Source: Methylorubrum suomiense
GTDB taxonomy: Bacteria; Pseudomonadota; Alphaproteobacteria; Rhizobiales; Beijerinckiaceae
Length of the DNA stretch: 64,000 nt
Reading direction: 5' to 3'
NCBI RefSeq assembly: GCF_022179765.1
Contig: NZ_BPRE01000004.1
Coordinates: forward strand, 1-64,000
Positions within the stretch are counted from its first letter, which is position 1. Every line of letters begins with the position of its first letter. Shown here piece after piece: positions 51,176 to 60,272 of this stretch. Under the pieces are notes generated by a model that saw only the letters and a list, made by a program, of their open reading frames with translations, was not told where the DNA came from and ran no database searches. The position numbers and the translations under genes were made by a program.

Positions 51176-52492
51176 TCAGCCTCGCAGGATCTCCGCCTCT
51201 AGCCCTCGCCGGTCCGATCGATTGCGGAGGTGCAGGCTCAATCCGCTCCGACGAGAGGCCATCTCCGCGATGGCCAGTCCGAGCCCGCTTCCCGTCGCGC
51301 TCTTGTGGCGTCCTCGGAAGAAGCGCTTCGTGACCTGCGGCAACTCCTCCTCGGGGATGCCGGGTCCTTCGTCGCGCACGACGATGCCCCCACCGCCCGG
51401 CCGCGCGGCCCATTCCACGAGCCCGGCCTGCATGTGCTGCACGGCATTCTCGTGCAGGTTGCGGACGGCGAGACGCAGGCTCTCGGGGTCGGCCCGCATC
51501 GTGTAGCCATGCAGCTCTGGATCGACGACGGTTCGGATTTCCGCTGGCACTCGCATGCCCGCCACGGTCTCGGCCACCAGCGCGCCCACGTCGATCTCCG
51601 TCAGAGGCCGGGTCTCCTCGGCGGCGTCGAGCCGGGCAGCGTCGAGGAGCTGGCGGACGAGGCGTGTCGTACGATCCACGGCTGCGAGAATCTGGCGAAG
51701 TGCGGCTCTCGTGATGTCAGGGTCGGTCGCGGCCATGGCGACCTGGGCCTGCGTCTTCAAACCGGCGAGCGGGGTGCGCAGCTCGTGCGCGGCGAACGCC
51801 GTCACCTCCCGTTCGTGCCGCCGCGCCGCCTCGACCTTGAGGAACAGCCCGTTGAGGGCATCCGCCAAGGGGCGGACCTCCGTCGGCGCCTGGCCGGCGT
51901 CGATGGCGCTCATGTCGTTGGCGTCGCGTGCCGCGAGGTTCCGGGCCATCAGCCGTAAGGGTCGCAGGCCGCGCCCGAGGCTCGCCCAGATCAGCATCCC
52001 CAGGAGCGGCACGACGAGGAGCGCGGGGGTGAGCAGGCCCATGATGAGGTCGGTGACGAGGCTCTCGCGCAGGCTGAGACGGTCGCCGACCAGGACACGC
52101 ACCCCCTTCTCGGCATCCTCCGCCGTGAAAACCCGCCAGGTCTCGCCGTCGACCTCACGCTCGGAGAAGCCCGCCGGCGCGTCGGTCAGGCGTCGCTCCG
52201 GGGCTCCGCTCGACCGCGCGACCATGCGACCGTCGAGCGACCAGATCTGGCAGGAGAGCTGCCGCTCGTAGGCCGTCGGCGCCGGAAACGTGCGCGGCGT
52301 CCCGTCCGGGGCCGTGCCGCCGACCGCACCCACCAGGGAGCTGACCATGCGCGCGGCTTCCTGGAGGCGGTTGTCGAGGACCTGCTCCACCTCGCGCTTC
52401 GACCCCAGGTAGATCCAGGCGACCGCGCTGAGCCAGATCAGGCCGGTTGCGAGGAGCAGGATGGCGAAGAGCCTGACGCGTAGTGACTTCAT
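51176..52492 (-). CDS. Sensor histidine kinase, QseC-like
   Basis: A protein of 438 residues with two membrane helices (about 7-30 and 147-170) around a periplasmic domain of about 115 residues, a HAMP-like linker, a HisKA domain with AAHELRTPLAGLKTQ carrying the phospho-acceptor His, and an ATPase domain with ENAVQHM, RDEGPGIP and GSGLGLAI. It overlaps the regulator gene by 4 bases. The signal is unknown; QseC-like kinases respond to metals or small molecules. Confidence 0.92.
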   Translation of the reverse strand: MKSLRVRLFAILLLATGLIWLSAVAWIYLGSKREVEQVLDNRLQEAARMVSSLVGAVGGTAPDGTPRTFPAPTAYERQLSCQIWSLDGRMVARSSGAPERRLTDAPAGFSEREVDGETWRVFTAEDAEKGVRVLVGDRLSLRESLVTDLIMGLLTPALLVVPLLGMLIWASLGRGLRPLRLMARNLAARDANDMSAIDAGQAPTEVRPLADALNGLFLKVEAARRHEREVTAFAAHELRTPLAGLKTQAQVAMAATDPDITRAALRQILAAVDRTTRLVRQLLDAARLDAAEETRPLTEIDVGALVAETVAGMRVPAEIRTVVDPELHGYTMRADPESLRLAVRNLHENAVQHMQAGLVEWAARPGGGGIVVRDEGPGIPEEELPQVTKRFFRGRHKSATGSGLGLAIAEMASRRSGLSLHLRNRSDRRGLEAEILRG

Positions 52493-53151
52493 GCGGTCGC
52501 CCTCATGCGGTAGCCGAGGCCGCGCACCGTCTCGATGGCATGCTTGCCGATCTTGGCGCGCAGGTTATGCACGTGCACCTCGACCGTGTTGCTCTCGACC
52601 TCCTCCTGCCAGCCGTAGAGGCGCTCCTCCAGCTCCGCCTTCGAGCGCAGCACGTTCGGCCGTTCCATCAGCGCCGTCAGCACCATGAACTCGCGCCGCG
52701 ACACCGGGACCGGTTCCCCATGGAGCGTGACGGCGAGCTCGGCCGGGTCGAGGCGGATGCCGGCATGCTCCAGGCAGGCTGCGGCCCGTCCTGACGCCCG
52801 CCGGACGACGGCGCGGATGCGGGCCGCGAGCTCGTCGAGGTCGAAGGGCTTGCCGAGGTAGTCGTCGGCCCCGCCGTCGAGCCCTGCGATTCGGTCCGCC
52901 ACCGCATCCCGGGCCGTGAGTAGGACCACCGGCGTGCGGTCGCCCCGCTCGCGTAGCCCACGCAGCACGTCGAGCCCGGAGCCGTCGGGCAGCATCAGGT
53001 CGAGCACCACGGCGCCGAAGCCGCTTGCGGCGAGGGCGGCATCGGCGTCCGCGCAGGTCGCGACGCACTCGACGGTCGCGCCGGACAGCCCGAGCCCAGC
53101 CCTGAGGCCGTCCGAGAGGATGGGGTCGTCCTCGACGACGAGGATGCGCAT
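52489..53151 (-). CDS. OmpR-family response regulator, QseB-like
   Basis: A protein of 220 residues. The receiver has the acidic pocket (VEDD), phosphorylated Asp in VLDLMLPDGSG near 51, and the conserved Lys in YLGKPF near 101. The C-terminal winged helix ends with SNTVEVHVHNLRAKIGKHAIETVRGLGYRM. It is cotranscribed with the kinase gene and divergent from dsbD, which is a likely target given their shared intergenic region. Confidence 0.93.
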   Translation of the reverse strand: MRILVVEDDPILSDGLRAGLGLSGATVECVATCADADAALAASGFGAVVLDLMLPDGSGLDVLRGLRERGDRTPVVLLTARDAVADRIAGLDGGADDYLGKPFDLDELAARIRAVVRRASGRAAACLEHAGIRLDPAELAVTLHGEPVPVSRREFMVLTALMERPNVLRSKAELEERLYGWQEEVESNTVEVHVHNLRAKIGKHAIETVRGLGYRMRATA

Positions 53152-53258
53152 GCGTGTCTCCGTTGGCTGCCTGGCATCCTCCGGGCCAGGCTTAAGCCTG
53201 GCTTAAGCTACGTTTCCGACCGGCGGCGGACCGATCCGAGCCCGGACCCCGCCCGCTC

Positions 53259-55034
53259 ATGCCGAACGTTCTCGCCAACGTCATCCTCGCCGTCCTGGTC
53301 TGGGCGGTGTCATCGCTGTGGTCGCCGGGTCATTGCCGCGAGCCCGCCGCACGGCAGGCGCCGTTCACTCTCGACGTGACCCGCGACGAGGACCTCTCGC
53401 TTCGCCTGAGATGGACCATCGCCCCCGGCACCTACCTCTACCGAGACAAGATCGGCGCGTCGGACGGTAGCGATCGGGAGCTTCCCGTGACGACCGCTGC
53501 GGGCGAAACCAAGGACGACCCGAACTTCGGGGCGACCGAGGTCTACCACGGCGCGGCCGAGGCCGTCGTGCCGGGCGCCGCGCTCGCGGGGGTGCGCGAC
53601 GTGCGCGTCACCTACCAGGGCTGTGCCGAGAAGGGCATCTGCTACCCGCCGGTCACCCGGGTCGTCGAGGTGCCTGCGCCCGGTCCGCAAGCGGCGGCCG
53701 TTCCGGCGAACCCAGCGGTGCCCGCGAGTGCGCTCCCGGTCGATACGAAGGCCGAGACCGGGAGCGGTCTGCTCTCCGGCAATCTCGCGGGCGTCCTGGC
53801 GACCTTCCTCGGGCTCGGCCTGCTCCTGGCCTTCACGCCGTGCGTGCTCCCGATGGTTCCGGTGCTGGCCGGCATGCTGACCCGCTCCGGAGAGCGGCTC
53901 TCGGCCGGACGCGGCTTCGTCCTGTCCGGCACCTACGCGCTCGCGATGGCGCTGGCCTACGGCACGCTCGGCGTGGCCGCGGCCTGGTCCGGACGCAACC
54001 TCCAGGCCGCGCTCCAGACGCCCGTGGCGCTGGGCCTGCTCGCCGCGACCTTCGCCGCCCTAGCGCTGTCGATGTTCGGTGCGTTCGACCTCGCGCTGCC
54101 GACCGGTGCCGCCGCCCGCCTGTCCCGCCTGAGCGGGCGCAGGCTCGGCGCCCTCGGCGGCGCCGCCGTCATGGGCTTCACCTCCGCCCTGATCGTCGGC
54201 CCCTGCGTGACGCCGCCGCTCGCCGCGGCCCTGCTCTACGTCGCCCAGACCGGGGACGTGGCGCGCGGCGCCTCGGCCCTGTTCGCGCTCGGCCTCGGCA
54301 TGGGCTTGCCGCTGGTCGCGTTCGGGACGTTCGGGGCGGGGATCCTGCCGAAGTCCGGCCCTTGGCTCGTTTCCGCCAAGCAGGCCTTCGGTGTCGTGTT
54401 TCTCGGGTTGGCCATCACGATGGTCTCCCGCCTCGTGCCACCCGAGGTTACGCTCGCGCTCTGGGGCCTGTTGGCCGTCGGCGTCGGCGTGTTCGTCGGG
54501 GCCTTCGACGCCCCCCTCCCGGCCGGTGCCGGTGCTGTGGGCCGGCTGGGCAAGAGCGTCGGCATCGTCGCGGTGACCTATGGCTGCGCCCTCGTCGTCG
54601 GCGCCTCGGCGGGTGGAACCGACGCGCTCCGGCCGCTCGCCGGCTTCGGTCAGGCCCAAGCCGTGCACGCCGCCGACACCCGCACCGTGGCCTCGCTGCC
54701 TGCCTTCGAGACCGCCCTTCAGGCCGCCCGCGCCGCGGGCAAGCCGGTGCTCGTCGAGTTCGCCGCCGACTGGTGCACCGTCTGCAAGACGAACGAGCGG
54801 ACGGTCCTGGCGGACGCCGGCATCCGGGAGCGCCTGAAGGCCGTCTCCGTCATCAGGGCCGACGTCACCCGCGACGACGCCGACACCCGGGCTCTGATGC
54901 AGCGGTTCGGGGTCGTCGGTCCTCCGACCCTCATCCTGATGCGCTCCGACGGTGACGAGGTCCGGGAGGCCCGCACCGAGGGAGAGCTCACGGTCGAGGA
55001 CCTGACGCGCCGCCTTGCCCTGGTCGGCGCCTGA
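53259..55034 (+). CDS. dsbD: Thiol:disulfide interchange protein DsbD
   Basis: The protein has 591 residues with all three DsbD parts. The N-terminal periplasmic domain has two cysteines (QGCAEKGICYPP). Eight membrane helices carry the paired cysteines in TPCVLP and GPCVTPP. The C-terminal thioredoxin-like domain has WCTVCK (C506, C509). It moves electrons from cytoplasmic thioredoxin to periplasmic partners. The next gene encodes a periplasmic DsbA-like thiol protein, a natural partner. First gene of a run to 56999. Confidence 0.94.
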   Translation: MPNVLANVILAVLVWAVSSLWSPGHCREPAARQAPFTLDVTRDEDLSLRLRWTIAPGTYLYRDKIGASDGSDRELPVTTAAGETKDDPNFGATEVYHGAAEAVVPGAALAGVRDVRVTYQGCAEKGICYPPVTRVVEVPAPGPQAAAVPANPAVPASALPVDTKAETGSGLLSGNLAGVLATFLGLGLLLAFTPCVLPMVPVLAGMLTRSGERLSAGRGFVLSGTYALAMALAYGTLGVAAAWSGRNLQAALQTPVALGLLAATFAALALSMFGAFDLALPTGAAARLSRLSGRRLGALGGAAVMGFTSALIVGPCVTPPLAAALLYVAQTGDVARGASALFALGLGMGLPLVAFGTFGAGILPKSGPWLVSAKQAFGVVFLGLAITMVSRLVPPEVTLALWGLLAVGVGVFVGAFDAPLPAGAGAVGRLGKSVGIVAVTYGCALVVGASAGGTDALRPLAGFGQAQAVHAADTRTVASLPAFETALQAARAAGKPVLVEFAADWCTVCKTNERTVLADAGIRERLKAVSVIRADVTRDDADTRALMQRFGVVGPPTLILMRSDGDEVREARTEGELTVEDLTRRLALVGA

Positions 55035-55067
55035 GCCACCCCCTTCGATAACCCCACGGAGACCGTC

Positions 55068-55703
55068 ATGGACCGCAGGACCCTGCTCGCCCTTCTGCCC
55101 GCCGTCGCGCTCGCGCCCGCCCTGCTCTCGCTGGCGCCGCATACGGAGGAGGCCTTCGCTCAAGGCATCGATGCGAACGCCATCCTCAACGACCCGGAAG
55201 CGCCGATCTCCGGCAACCCGAAAGGCGACCTGACCATCGTCGCCTTCCTCGATTACAACTGCCCCTTCTGCAAGAAGGCCGAGCCCGACCTCACCCGCCT
55301 GGTGAAGGCGGACGGGCGCATTCGCGTCGTTCACAAGGACTGGCCGATCCTCGGCGACGCTTCCGTCTACGGCGCCCAGCTCGCCCTCGCGGCGAAGTAC
55401 CAGGGCCGCTACGACGCCGTGCACAGGGCACTCATGGCCATCCCAGGCCGCAAGATCCCGAAGGAGCGGATGCTGGAGGCGGTGGCCGCCTCGGGCGTCG
55501 ACATGGGCCGCCTGGAGGAGGACCGGCGGGCTCACCAAGCCGAGATCGGCGCCTTGCTCCAGCGCAACCTCGACCAGGCCGATGCCCTCGGCCTGCAGGG
55601 CACGCCGGTCTTCCTGATCGGCCCGCTGAAGGTCGCCGCGGCGCTCGACTACGACGGCTTCAAGCAGGCTGTGGCCCAGGCGCGCGCCAAGGGTCGCTCG
55701 TGA
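55068..55703 (+). CDS. DsbA-family periplasmic thiol:disulfide protein
   Basis: A 211-residue protein with an export signal at the N-terminus, the active site CPFC (C65, C68), and the cis-Pro loop in LQGTPVFLIG. It belongs to the Com1/DsbG-like group (DUF953-type DsbA oxidoreductases). It lies 33 bases after dsbD and overlaps the next gene by one base. It may be kept reduced by DsbD and so act as an isomerase or reductase rather than an oxidase. Confidence 0.9.
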   Translation: MDRRTLLALLPAVALAPALLSLAPHTEEAFAQGIDANAILNDPEAPISGNPKGDLTIVAFLDYNCPFCKKAEPDLTRLVKADGRIRVVHKDWPILGDASVYGAQLALAAKYQGRYDAVHRALMAIPGRKIPKERMLEAVAASGVDMGRLEEDRRAHQAEIGALLQRNLDQADALGLQGTPVFLIGPLKVAAALDYDGFKQAVAQARAKGRS

Positions 55704-56551
55704 TGCGGCGGGTCTCACGTCTATCGGCGCTGATGGCGCTCGCCTCGGCGCTTGGCGCCTGCACGGTCTCGATGGGGGCGCCGGCCCCGGTCGCGGAGGC
55801 CCGGCCGCAGATCGCCCCGGATGCCCTGCGCCGATACGCGGCCATCACGGACGAGCCCTTCCCGGTGGAGGCGATCGATCCCCGCGACCTCAAGGCCCGC
55901 AATGTCCGCCAGGTCGTCGATTACCCGACGAAGGAGCCACCCGGCACCCTCGTGGTCGACCCCTACAGGCGCTTCCTCTACCTCGTCATGGAGGGCGGCA
56001 AGGCGATGCGCTACGGCGTCGGGGTCGGCAAGGCCGGCTTCGAGTTCACCGGCGAGGCGACGGTCGCCCGCAAGGCATCCTGGCCGCGCTGGACGCCGAC
56101 GCCCGACATGATCCGGCGTGATCCGGCCCGCAACGGGCGCTGGGCCGGCGGCATGCCGGGCGGCGGCAGGAACCCGCTCGGGGCGCGTGCGCTCTACCTG
56201 TTCAAGGACGGCAAGGACACGCTCTACCGCATCCACGGCACCACGGAGCCCTGGAGCATCGGCGAGGCGGTCTCCTCGGGATGCATCCGCATGCTGAACC
56301 AGGACGTGATCGACCTGCACCGGCGCGTGCCCACCGGAACGAAGGTCGTGGTGCTCGGGTCACGAGGTACCAGCCACGCCGCACGGCAAGGCGCGCCGGA
56401 GACGACCGGCAGCCTCGGAAGCGGCGCGTCGACCGGACCGGAGCCAGACGACGGCCTCGACCATGCGCGGCTCGACAGCCTGTCCGCCCGCGCCTCGGAG
56501 GCGCCGGAGCCATTCACCGACGACGGAGAGCCGGATGACGACGGTCTTTAG
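55703..56551 (+). CDS. L,D-transpeptidase (YkuD) lipoprotein
   Basis: This 282-residue protein begins with a lipoprotein-type signal (ALASALGAC). The YkuD domain covers about 75-215 and has the catalytic HGTTEPWSIGEAVSSGCIRM with Cys194. It makes 3-3 cross-links in peptidoglycan or attaches proteins to it. The acidic tail of about 65 residues is disordered. It sits in the thiol-redox operon; L,D-transpeptidases need a reduced cysteine, which may explain its place after DsbD and the DsbA-like gene. Confidence 0.92.
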   Translation: MRRVSRLSALMALASALGACTVSMGAPAPVAEARPQIAPDALRRYAAITDEPFPVEAIDPRDLKARNVRQVVDYPTKEPPGTLVVDPYRRFLYLVMEGGKAMRYGVGVGKAGFEFTGEATVARKASWPRWTPTPDMIRRDPARNGRWAGGMPGGGRNPLGARALYLFKDGKDTLYRIHGTTEPWSIGEAVSSGCIRMLNQDVIDLHRRVPTGTKVVVLGSRGTSHAARQGAPETTGSLGSGASTGPEPDDGLDHARLDSLSARASEAPEPFTDDGEPDDDGL

Positions 56552-56999
56552 GAGCCTGGCGCTCGCGGTCCTTCTCGCAACCCTCGGCATGGGAGCCGCC
56601 CACGCCGGCTCGGAAGCCCCGGCCGGGCACTACGCCAACCAGAAGGTGGTCTATCATAACGGCGGCGGCCCCGACGGAGCCGCCTACTTCAAGCGCCTGC
56701 TCGGCAACCTGCGGAACCACGTCGACGCCGTGGGCAAGGATCACGTCGAGATCCGCGTGGTGAGCCTCGGCGACGGGTTGGCTCTGTTCCAGGCCGCCGC
56801 GGAGGACGGGGAACTCGCCGGACGCATCGACGCCCTCAAGGCCGCGGGCGTTAGATTCCTGGTCTGCGCCAATACCTTGAGGGAGCGGAAGATCGACCGC
56901 GGCGCTCTCTATGCGGTGGGCGAGGACGACATCGTGCCGAGCGGCGTCGCCGAGTTGGCGCGCCTGCAGGGCATGGGGTTCGCTTACATCCACCCGTAG
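56535..56999 (+). CDS. Exported DsrE-family protein
   Basis: A protein of 154 residues with a Sec signal (LALAVLLATLGMGAAHA). It then has a DsrE/F-like fold with the conserved cysteine in AGVRFLVCANTLRE. DsrE proteins carry or relay sulfane sulfur. An exported form fits the neighbouring sulfide genes. The ATG at 56535 overlaps the end of the transpeptidase gene by 17 bases, so it is part of the same operon. Confidence 0.87.
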   Translation: MTTVFRSLALAVLLATLGMGAAHAGSEAPAGHYANQKVVYHNGGGPDGAAYFKRLLGNLRNHVDAVGKDHVEIRVVSLGDGLALFQAAAEDGELAGRIDALKAAGVRFLVCANTLRERKIDRGALYAVGEDDIVPSGVAELARLQGMGFAYIHP

Positions 57000-57034
57000 C
57001 GCGGGGAACGGGAAGCCGTTCCGGCGCCCTCTCG

Positions 57035-57493
57035 TCAGAGCCTAGCTGCCATGAGGGCGTGGCTTGCCCGGCTGTCGTGGTCACCCGGACCCGGTCCGAT
57101 CGGGCCGAAATCACCTCTGAGCGCCTTCAGGGCGTTGCGCTCAAACTCGATCTCACGAGCCGTACGGAAGCCGAGGCGCCGAAGAACCGGCAAGGGCGGG
57201 CACCAGCCCTGCACGGCGTGCTGGAGGAGGAACGCGGTCACCGCCAGGGGCAGGGCAAGCCACCGTCGATCCGTGGTCAGGCCCAACACCGTTCCGGTGA
57301 GCGCCAGCGTCGCGGCGTTGGCCTCCAGCGTCCGCTCGATGTCCCACTCCGCGTCGAGCTCGCGCAGCCGGCGACCGATGTCTTGCGGGTGCTCGGCATG
57401 CCAGCGGACGCTCGCATCGAGGTCTGCAGCGATGCGCCGGTTGTCGCGCGCGCCTGTGTGAAGCGAAACCCGCTCCGCTGTTCCAGGAACCAT
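57035..57493 (-). CDS. DUF2892-like membrane protein
   Basis: The 152 residues contain two membrane helices (ANAATLALTGTVLGL and WLALPLAVTAFLLQHAV), the GWCPPLPVLRRLGFRT box and a C-terminal EIEFERNALKALRGDF. This is the DUF2892 (YgaP membrane part) style, which is often linked to rhodanese and sulfide genes. It is divergent from the YeeE-TauE-Blh operon across the operator-bearing gap, so it is likely under the same repressor. Confidence 0.75.
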   Translation of the reverse strand: MVPGTAERVSLHTGARDNRRIAADLDASVRWHAEHPQDIGRRLRELDAEWDIERTLEANAATLALTGTVLGLTTDRRWLALPLAVTAFLLQHAVQGWCPPLPVLRRLGFRTAREIEFERNALKALRGDFGPIGPGPGDHDSRASHALMAARL

Positions 57494-57515
57494 CGACCGC
57501 CTCCTCTTGACGTTA

Positions 57516-57548
57516 AATTAGAAGTCACTAATTAAGCATTATCTAATT
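57516..57548. promoter_or_regulatory. Operator-like inverted repeats in divergent promoter (BigR-like box)
   Basis: A perfect inverted repeat AATTAG-AAGTCA-CTAATT (57516-57533) is followed by a further CTAATT half-site (57543-57548). The stretch is strikingly AT-rich for this genome. The first 18 bases match the repeat before the bigR-like gene at 50415 in both sequence and spacing. Binding here would cover the promoters of the DUF2892 gene and the sulfide operon. Confidence 0.65.
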
Positions 57549-57656
57549 CTAGCGCGGTTCGGGGACGGACCCCGTCCATGACAACCCCAGTGGCGGCGTG
57601 TGGATCATGCATCGCCCACGGGTGTGCCCCTTGCCGCGCGTCGGGAGTGACTGACC

Positions 57657-58082
57657 ATGGACAGCTTCACGCCATTGAGCGCCCTCCTCGGAGGCGGCCT
57701 GATCGGCGCTTCCGCCGCCCTGCTCCTGCTCCTCAACGGACGCATCGCCGGCATCAGCGGCATCCTCGGCGGCCTGCTCGCCTCGCCTTCGCGCGAGACC
57801 GGCTGGCGAGCCGCCTTCCTGGCCGGCCTGGTCCTGGCACCGCTGGTCTACGGCGGCTTGGGCGGCAGCCTGCCGGCGGTGGCGGTCGACGCCTCGTTTC
57901 CGCTCCTCGTGGTCGCGGGTCTGCTCGTCGGGTTCGGTGCACGCCTCGGGGCCGGCTGTACCAGCGGTCACGGCGTCTGCGGCATCGGTCGCGGCTCGCC
58001 CCGCTCGCTGATCGCGACCGGCACCTTCATGGCCGTCGCCATCCTGACCGTCCTCGTCACCCATCACCTGCTCGGAGCCTGA
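57657..58082 (+). CDS. YeeE/YedE family protein, first half-transporter
   Basis: This 141-residue protein has four hydrophobic helices with the family boxes [24 protein letters not shown] near 100-123, which contain two cysteines. In the family these cysteines bind and pass thiosulfate or sulfane sulfur through the membrane. Here the usual single long protein is split in two genes; the second half follows after three bases. Confidence 0.9.
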   Translation: MDSFTPLSALLGGGLIGASAALLLLLNGRIAGISGILGGLLASPSRETGWRAAFLAGLVLAPLVYGGLGGSLPAVAVDASFPLLVVAGLLVGFGARLGAGCTSGHGVCGIGRGSPRSLIATGTFMAVAILTVLVTHHLLGA

Positions 58083-58085
58083 GCC

Positions 58086-58535
58086 ATGGCCAAGACCGTC
58101 TCCGCCTTCACCATCGGCCTGCTGTTCGGGATCGGACTGCTCGTTTCCGGCATGGCCAACCCAGCGAAAGTCCTCGCCTTCCTCGACGTGACCGGACGCT
58201 GGGATCCGAGCCTTGCCTTTGTCATGGCGGGTGCCGTCGCTGTCTCGGCCGCCGGCTATCGCGTCGCGCGACGGCGCGGCCGGCCGGTGCTCGCGCCCCG
58301 GTTGGATATCCCGACCCGGCGCGACCTCGACCCGCGCCTGCTCGTCGGCGCCGCCGTGTTCGGTCTCGGCTGGGGTCTCGCCGGCCTCTGCCCCGGACCC
58401 GCCCTGACCATCCTCTCGGTGGTGCCAGCCCCCGCCGCGACTTTCGTGGCCGCCATGGTCGTCGGCATGCTGATGTTCCGCCTCGTGCCATCGTCGACTT
58501 CGAACCCGAAGGTAGTCCAGGGAGCCGACGCGTGA
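58086..58535 (+). CDS. YeeE/YedE (DUF6691) family protein, second half-transporter
   Basis: A 149-residue membrane protein with LLFGIGLLVSGMANPAKVLAFLDVTGRWDPSLAFVM at the start and GLGWGLAGLCPGPALTIL in the second half, where one cysteine lies. This is the companion of the preceding gene; together they probably form the pore for reduced sulfur. The stop overlaps the ATG of the TauE gene. Confidence 0.9.
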   Translation: MAKTVSAFTIGLLFGIGLLVSGMANPAKVLAFLDVTGRWDPSLAFVMAGAVAVSAAGYRVARRRGRPVLAPRLDIPTRRDLDPRLLVGAAVFGLGWGLAGLCPGPALTILSVVPAPAATFVAAMVVGMLMFRLVPSSTSNPKVVQGADA

Positions 58536-59341
58536 TGCCCGGCTTGCTCACATCCGGTCTCGCGACCGGCTCGGGCGGGGTCGTCGGCGTGATCCTCGGC
58601 CTCGTCGGCGGGGGCGGTTCGATCCTGGCGGTCCCGCTCCTGACCTACGTGGTCGGGGTGAGCTCGCCCCATGTGGCGATCGGCACCAGTGCCCTGGCGG
58701 TCTCGGTCAGCGCGGCCGGCAACCTCGTCTCGCAATGGCGGGCCGGGAACGTGAAGTGGCGGTGCGCGGCGGTGTTCTCGGCAGCCGGCATCCTCGGCGC
58801 GCTCGCCGGCTCGGCGGCGGCCAAGGCGGTCGACGGGCAGAGCCTCCTGGCGCTGTTCGGGGTCGTGATGCTGGTGGTCGGGGGGCTGATGCTGCGCAAG
58901 CGGCGCGGTGAGGGCGACCCGGAGGTGCGCCTGACCAAGATCAGCGCCCCGGTGCTCCTGCCCTGGCTGCTCGGCATCGGCTTCGCGGTGGGCCTGTTCT
59001 CCGGCTTCTTCGGCATCGGCGGGGGATTCCTGATCGTGCCGGGCTTGATGCTGGCGACCTCTATGCCGCTGCCGATGGCCATCGGCACCTCGCTGGTCGC
59101 GGTCAGCGCCTTCGGGGCCGCCACCGCGGCAAGCTACGCCGTCTCAGGCCTGATCGACTGGCCGGTGGCTGGCCTATTCATCCTGGGCGGCGTGCTCGGC
59201 GGCCTCGTCGGTGCCGGCCTCGGCCGACGGCTCAGCCAGCACAAGCGCGCCCTGACCCTCACCTTCGCCGGCCTCGTGATCCTGGTCGGCCTCTACGTGG
59301 TCGCCCGCGGAGCCCTGCCGCTCCTCGGAGCCACAACCTGA
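58535..59341 (+). CDS. TauE/SafE family sulfite/sulfur-compound exporter
   Basis: A protein of 268 residues with about eight membrane helices in two repeats. Family boxes are GLVGGGGSILAVPLLTYVVG in the first half and GFFGIGGGFLIVPGL in the second. It moves sulfite or related sulfur anions out of the cell, a needed step after persulfide oxidation. ATG 58535 overlaps the previous stop; the frame is open far upstream, but that part is a shadow. Confidence 0.9.
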   Translation: MPGLLTSGLATGSGGVVGVILGLVGGGGSILAVPLLTYVVGVSSPHVAIGTSALAVSVSAAGNLVSQWRAGNVKWRCAAVFSAAGILGALAGSAAAKAVDGQSLLALFGVVMLVVGGLMLRKRRGEGDPEVRLTKISAPVLLPWLLGIGFAVGLFSGFFGIGGGFLIVPGLMLATSMPLPMAIGTSLVAVSAFGAATAASYAVSGLIDWPVAGLFILGGVLGGLVGAGLGRRLSQHKRALTLTFAGLVILVGLYVVARGALPLLGATT

Positions 59342-59360
59342 ACTCGGAAGGAGGAGATCC

Positions 59361-60272
59361 ATGTCCGACCAGACCATCCCGTCGTTGCGCGGTCGACCCA
59401 TCGTGACCGGCTTCCACGACGAGACGACCGGCAGCATCCAGTACGTCTTCGCCGATCCCGAGACGAAGCGCTGCGCCATTATCGACCCGGTGCTCGACTT
59501 CGACCCGAAGTCCGGGGCGACCGCCACCCGCTCCGCCGACGCCCTGCTCGCCCATATCAAGCGCGAGGGCTACGAGTTGGAGTGGATCCTCGACACCCAC
59601 CCGCACGCCGACCACTTCTCGGCCGCCGGCTACCTGCACGACAAGACCGGCATCCCGACCGCCATCGGCGAGAAGGTCGTCAAAGTTCAGCGGCTCTGGA
59701 AGGGGCTCTACAACCTGCCCGAAACGTTCCGGACGGACGGCTCGCAGTGGGACCGGCTCTTCGCCGACGGCGAGCGCTTCCGGATCGGCAACCTCGACGT
59801 CGAGGTGATGTTCACGCCGGGCCACACCCTGGCCTCCATCGCCTACCGGGTGGGCGACGCCGCCTTCATCCACGACACCCTGTTCATGCCCGACAGCGGG
59901 TCGGCGCGGGCCGACTTCCCGGGCGGCGACGCGCACGCGCTCTGGCGCAGCATCCAGCGCATCATGGCGCTGCCGGACGGGACGCGGCTGTTCACCGGGC
60001 ACGATTACCGTCCGGACGGGCGCGAGGCGGCCTGGGAGAGTACGGTCGCCCGGCAGCGGGCCGAGAACCCGCACCTCGTCGAGACCCCAAGCGAGGAGGC
60101 GTTCGTCCGCATGCGTGAGGCCCGCGACCGCGAACTGCCGATGCCCAAGCTTATCCTGCATTCCCTGCAGGTAAACATCCGTGGCGGCCGCCTGCCCGAG
60201 CCCGAGGCGAACGGCAGGCGTTACCTGAAGATCCCGCTGGACGCCCTCGACGGCGCGGCCTGGGGCGCGTGA
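59361..60272 (+). CDS. blh: Blh-type persulfide dioxygenase (metallo-beta-lactamase fold)
   Basis: The protein has 303 residues with the metal motif THPHADH (H80, H82, D84, H85), GHTLASIAY and TGHDYRPDGR near the end. This is the ETHE1/Blh group, which oxidises glutathione persulfide to sulfite using one iron. The KVQRLWKGLYNLPETF segment is typical of Blh. It follows the TauE gene by 19 bases with a GGAGGAG box. The next gene encodes a rhodanese. It is the best-known target of BigR in other alphaproteobacteria. Confidence 0.92.
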   Translation: MSDQTIPSLRGRPIVTGFHDETTGSIQYVFADPETKRCAIIDPVLDFDPKSGATATRSADALLAHIKREGYELEWILDTHPHADHFSAAGYLHDKTGIPTAIGEKVVKVQRLWKGLYNLPETFRTDGSQWDRLFADGERFRIGNLDVEVMFTPGHTLASIAYRVGDAAFIHDTLFMPDSGSARADFPGGDAHALWRSIQRIMALPDGTRLFTGHDYRPDGREAAWESTVARQRAENPHLVETPSEEAFVRMREARDRELPMPKLILHSLQVNIRGGRLPEPEANGRRYLKIPLDALDGAAWGA

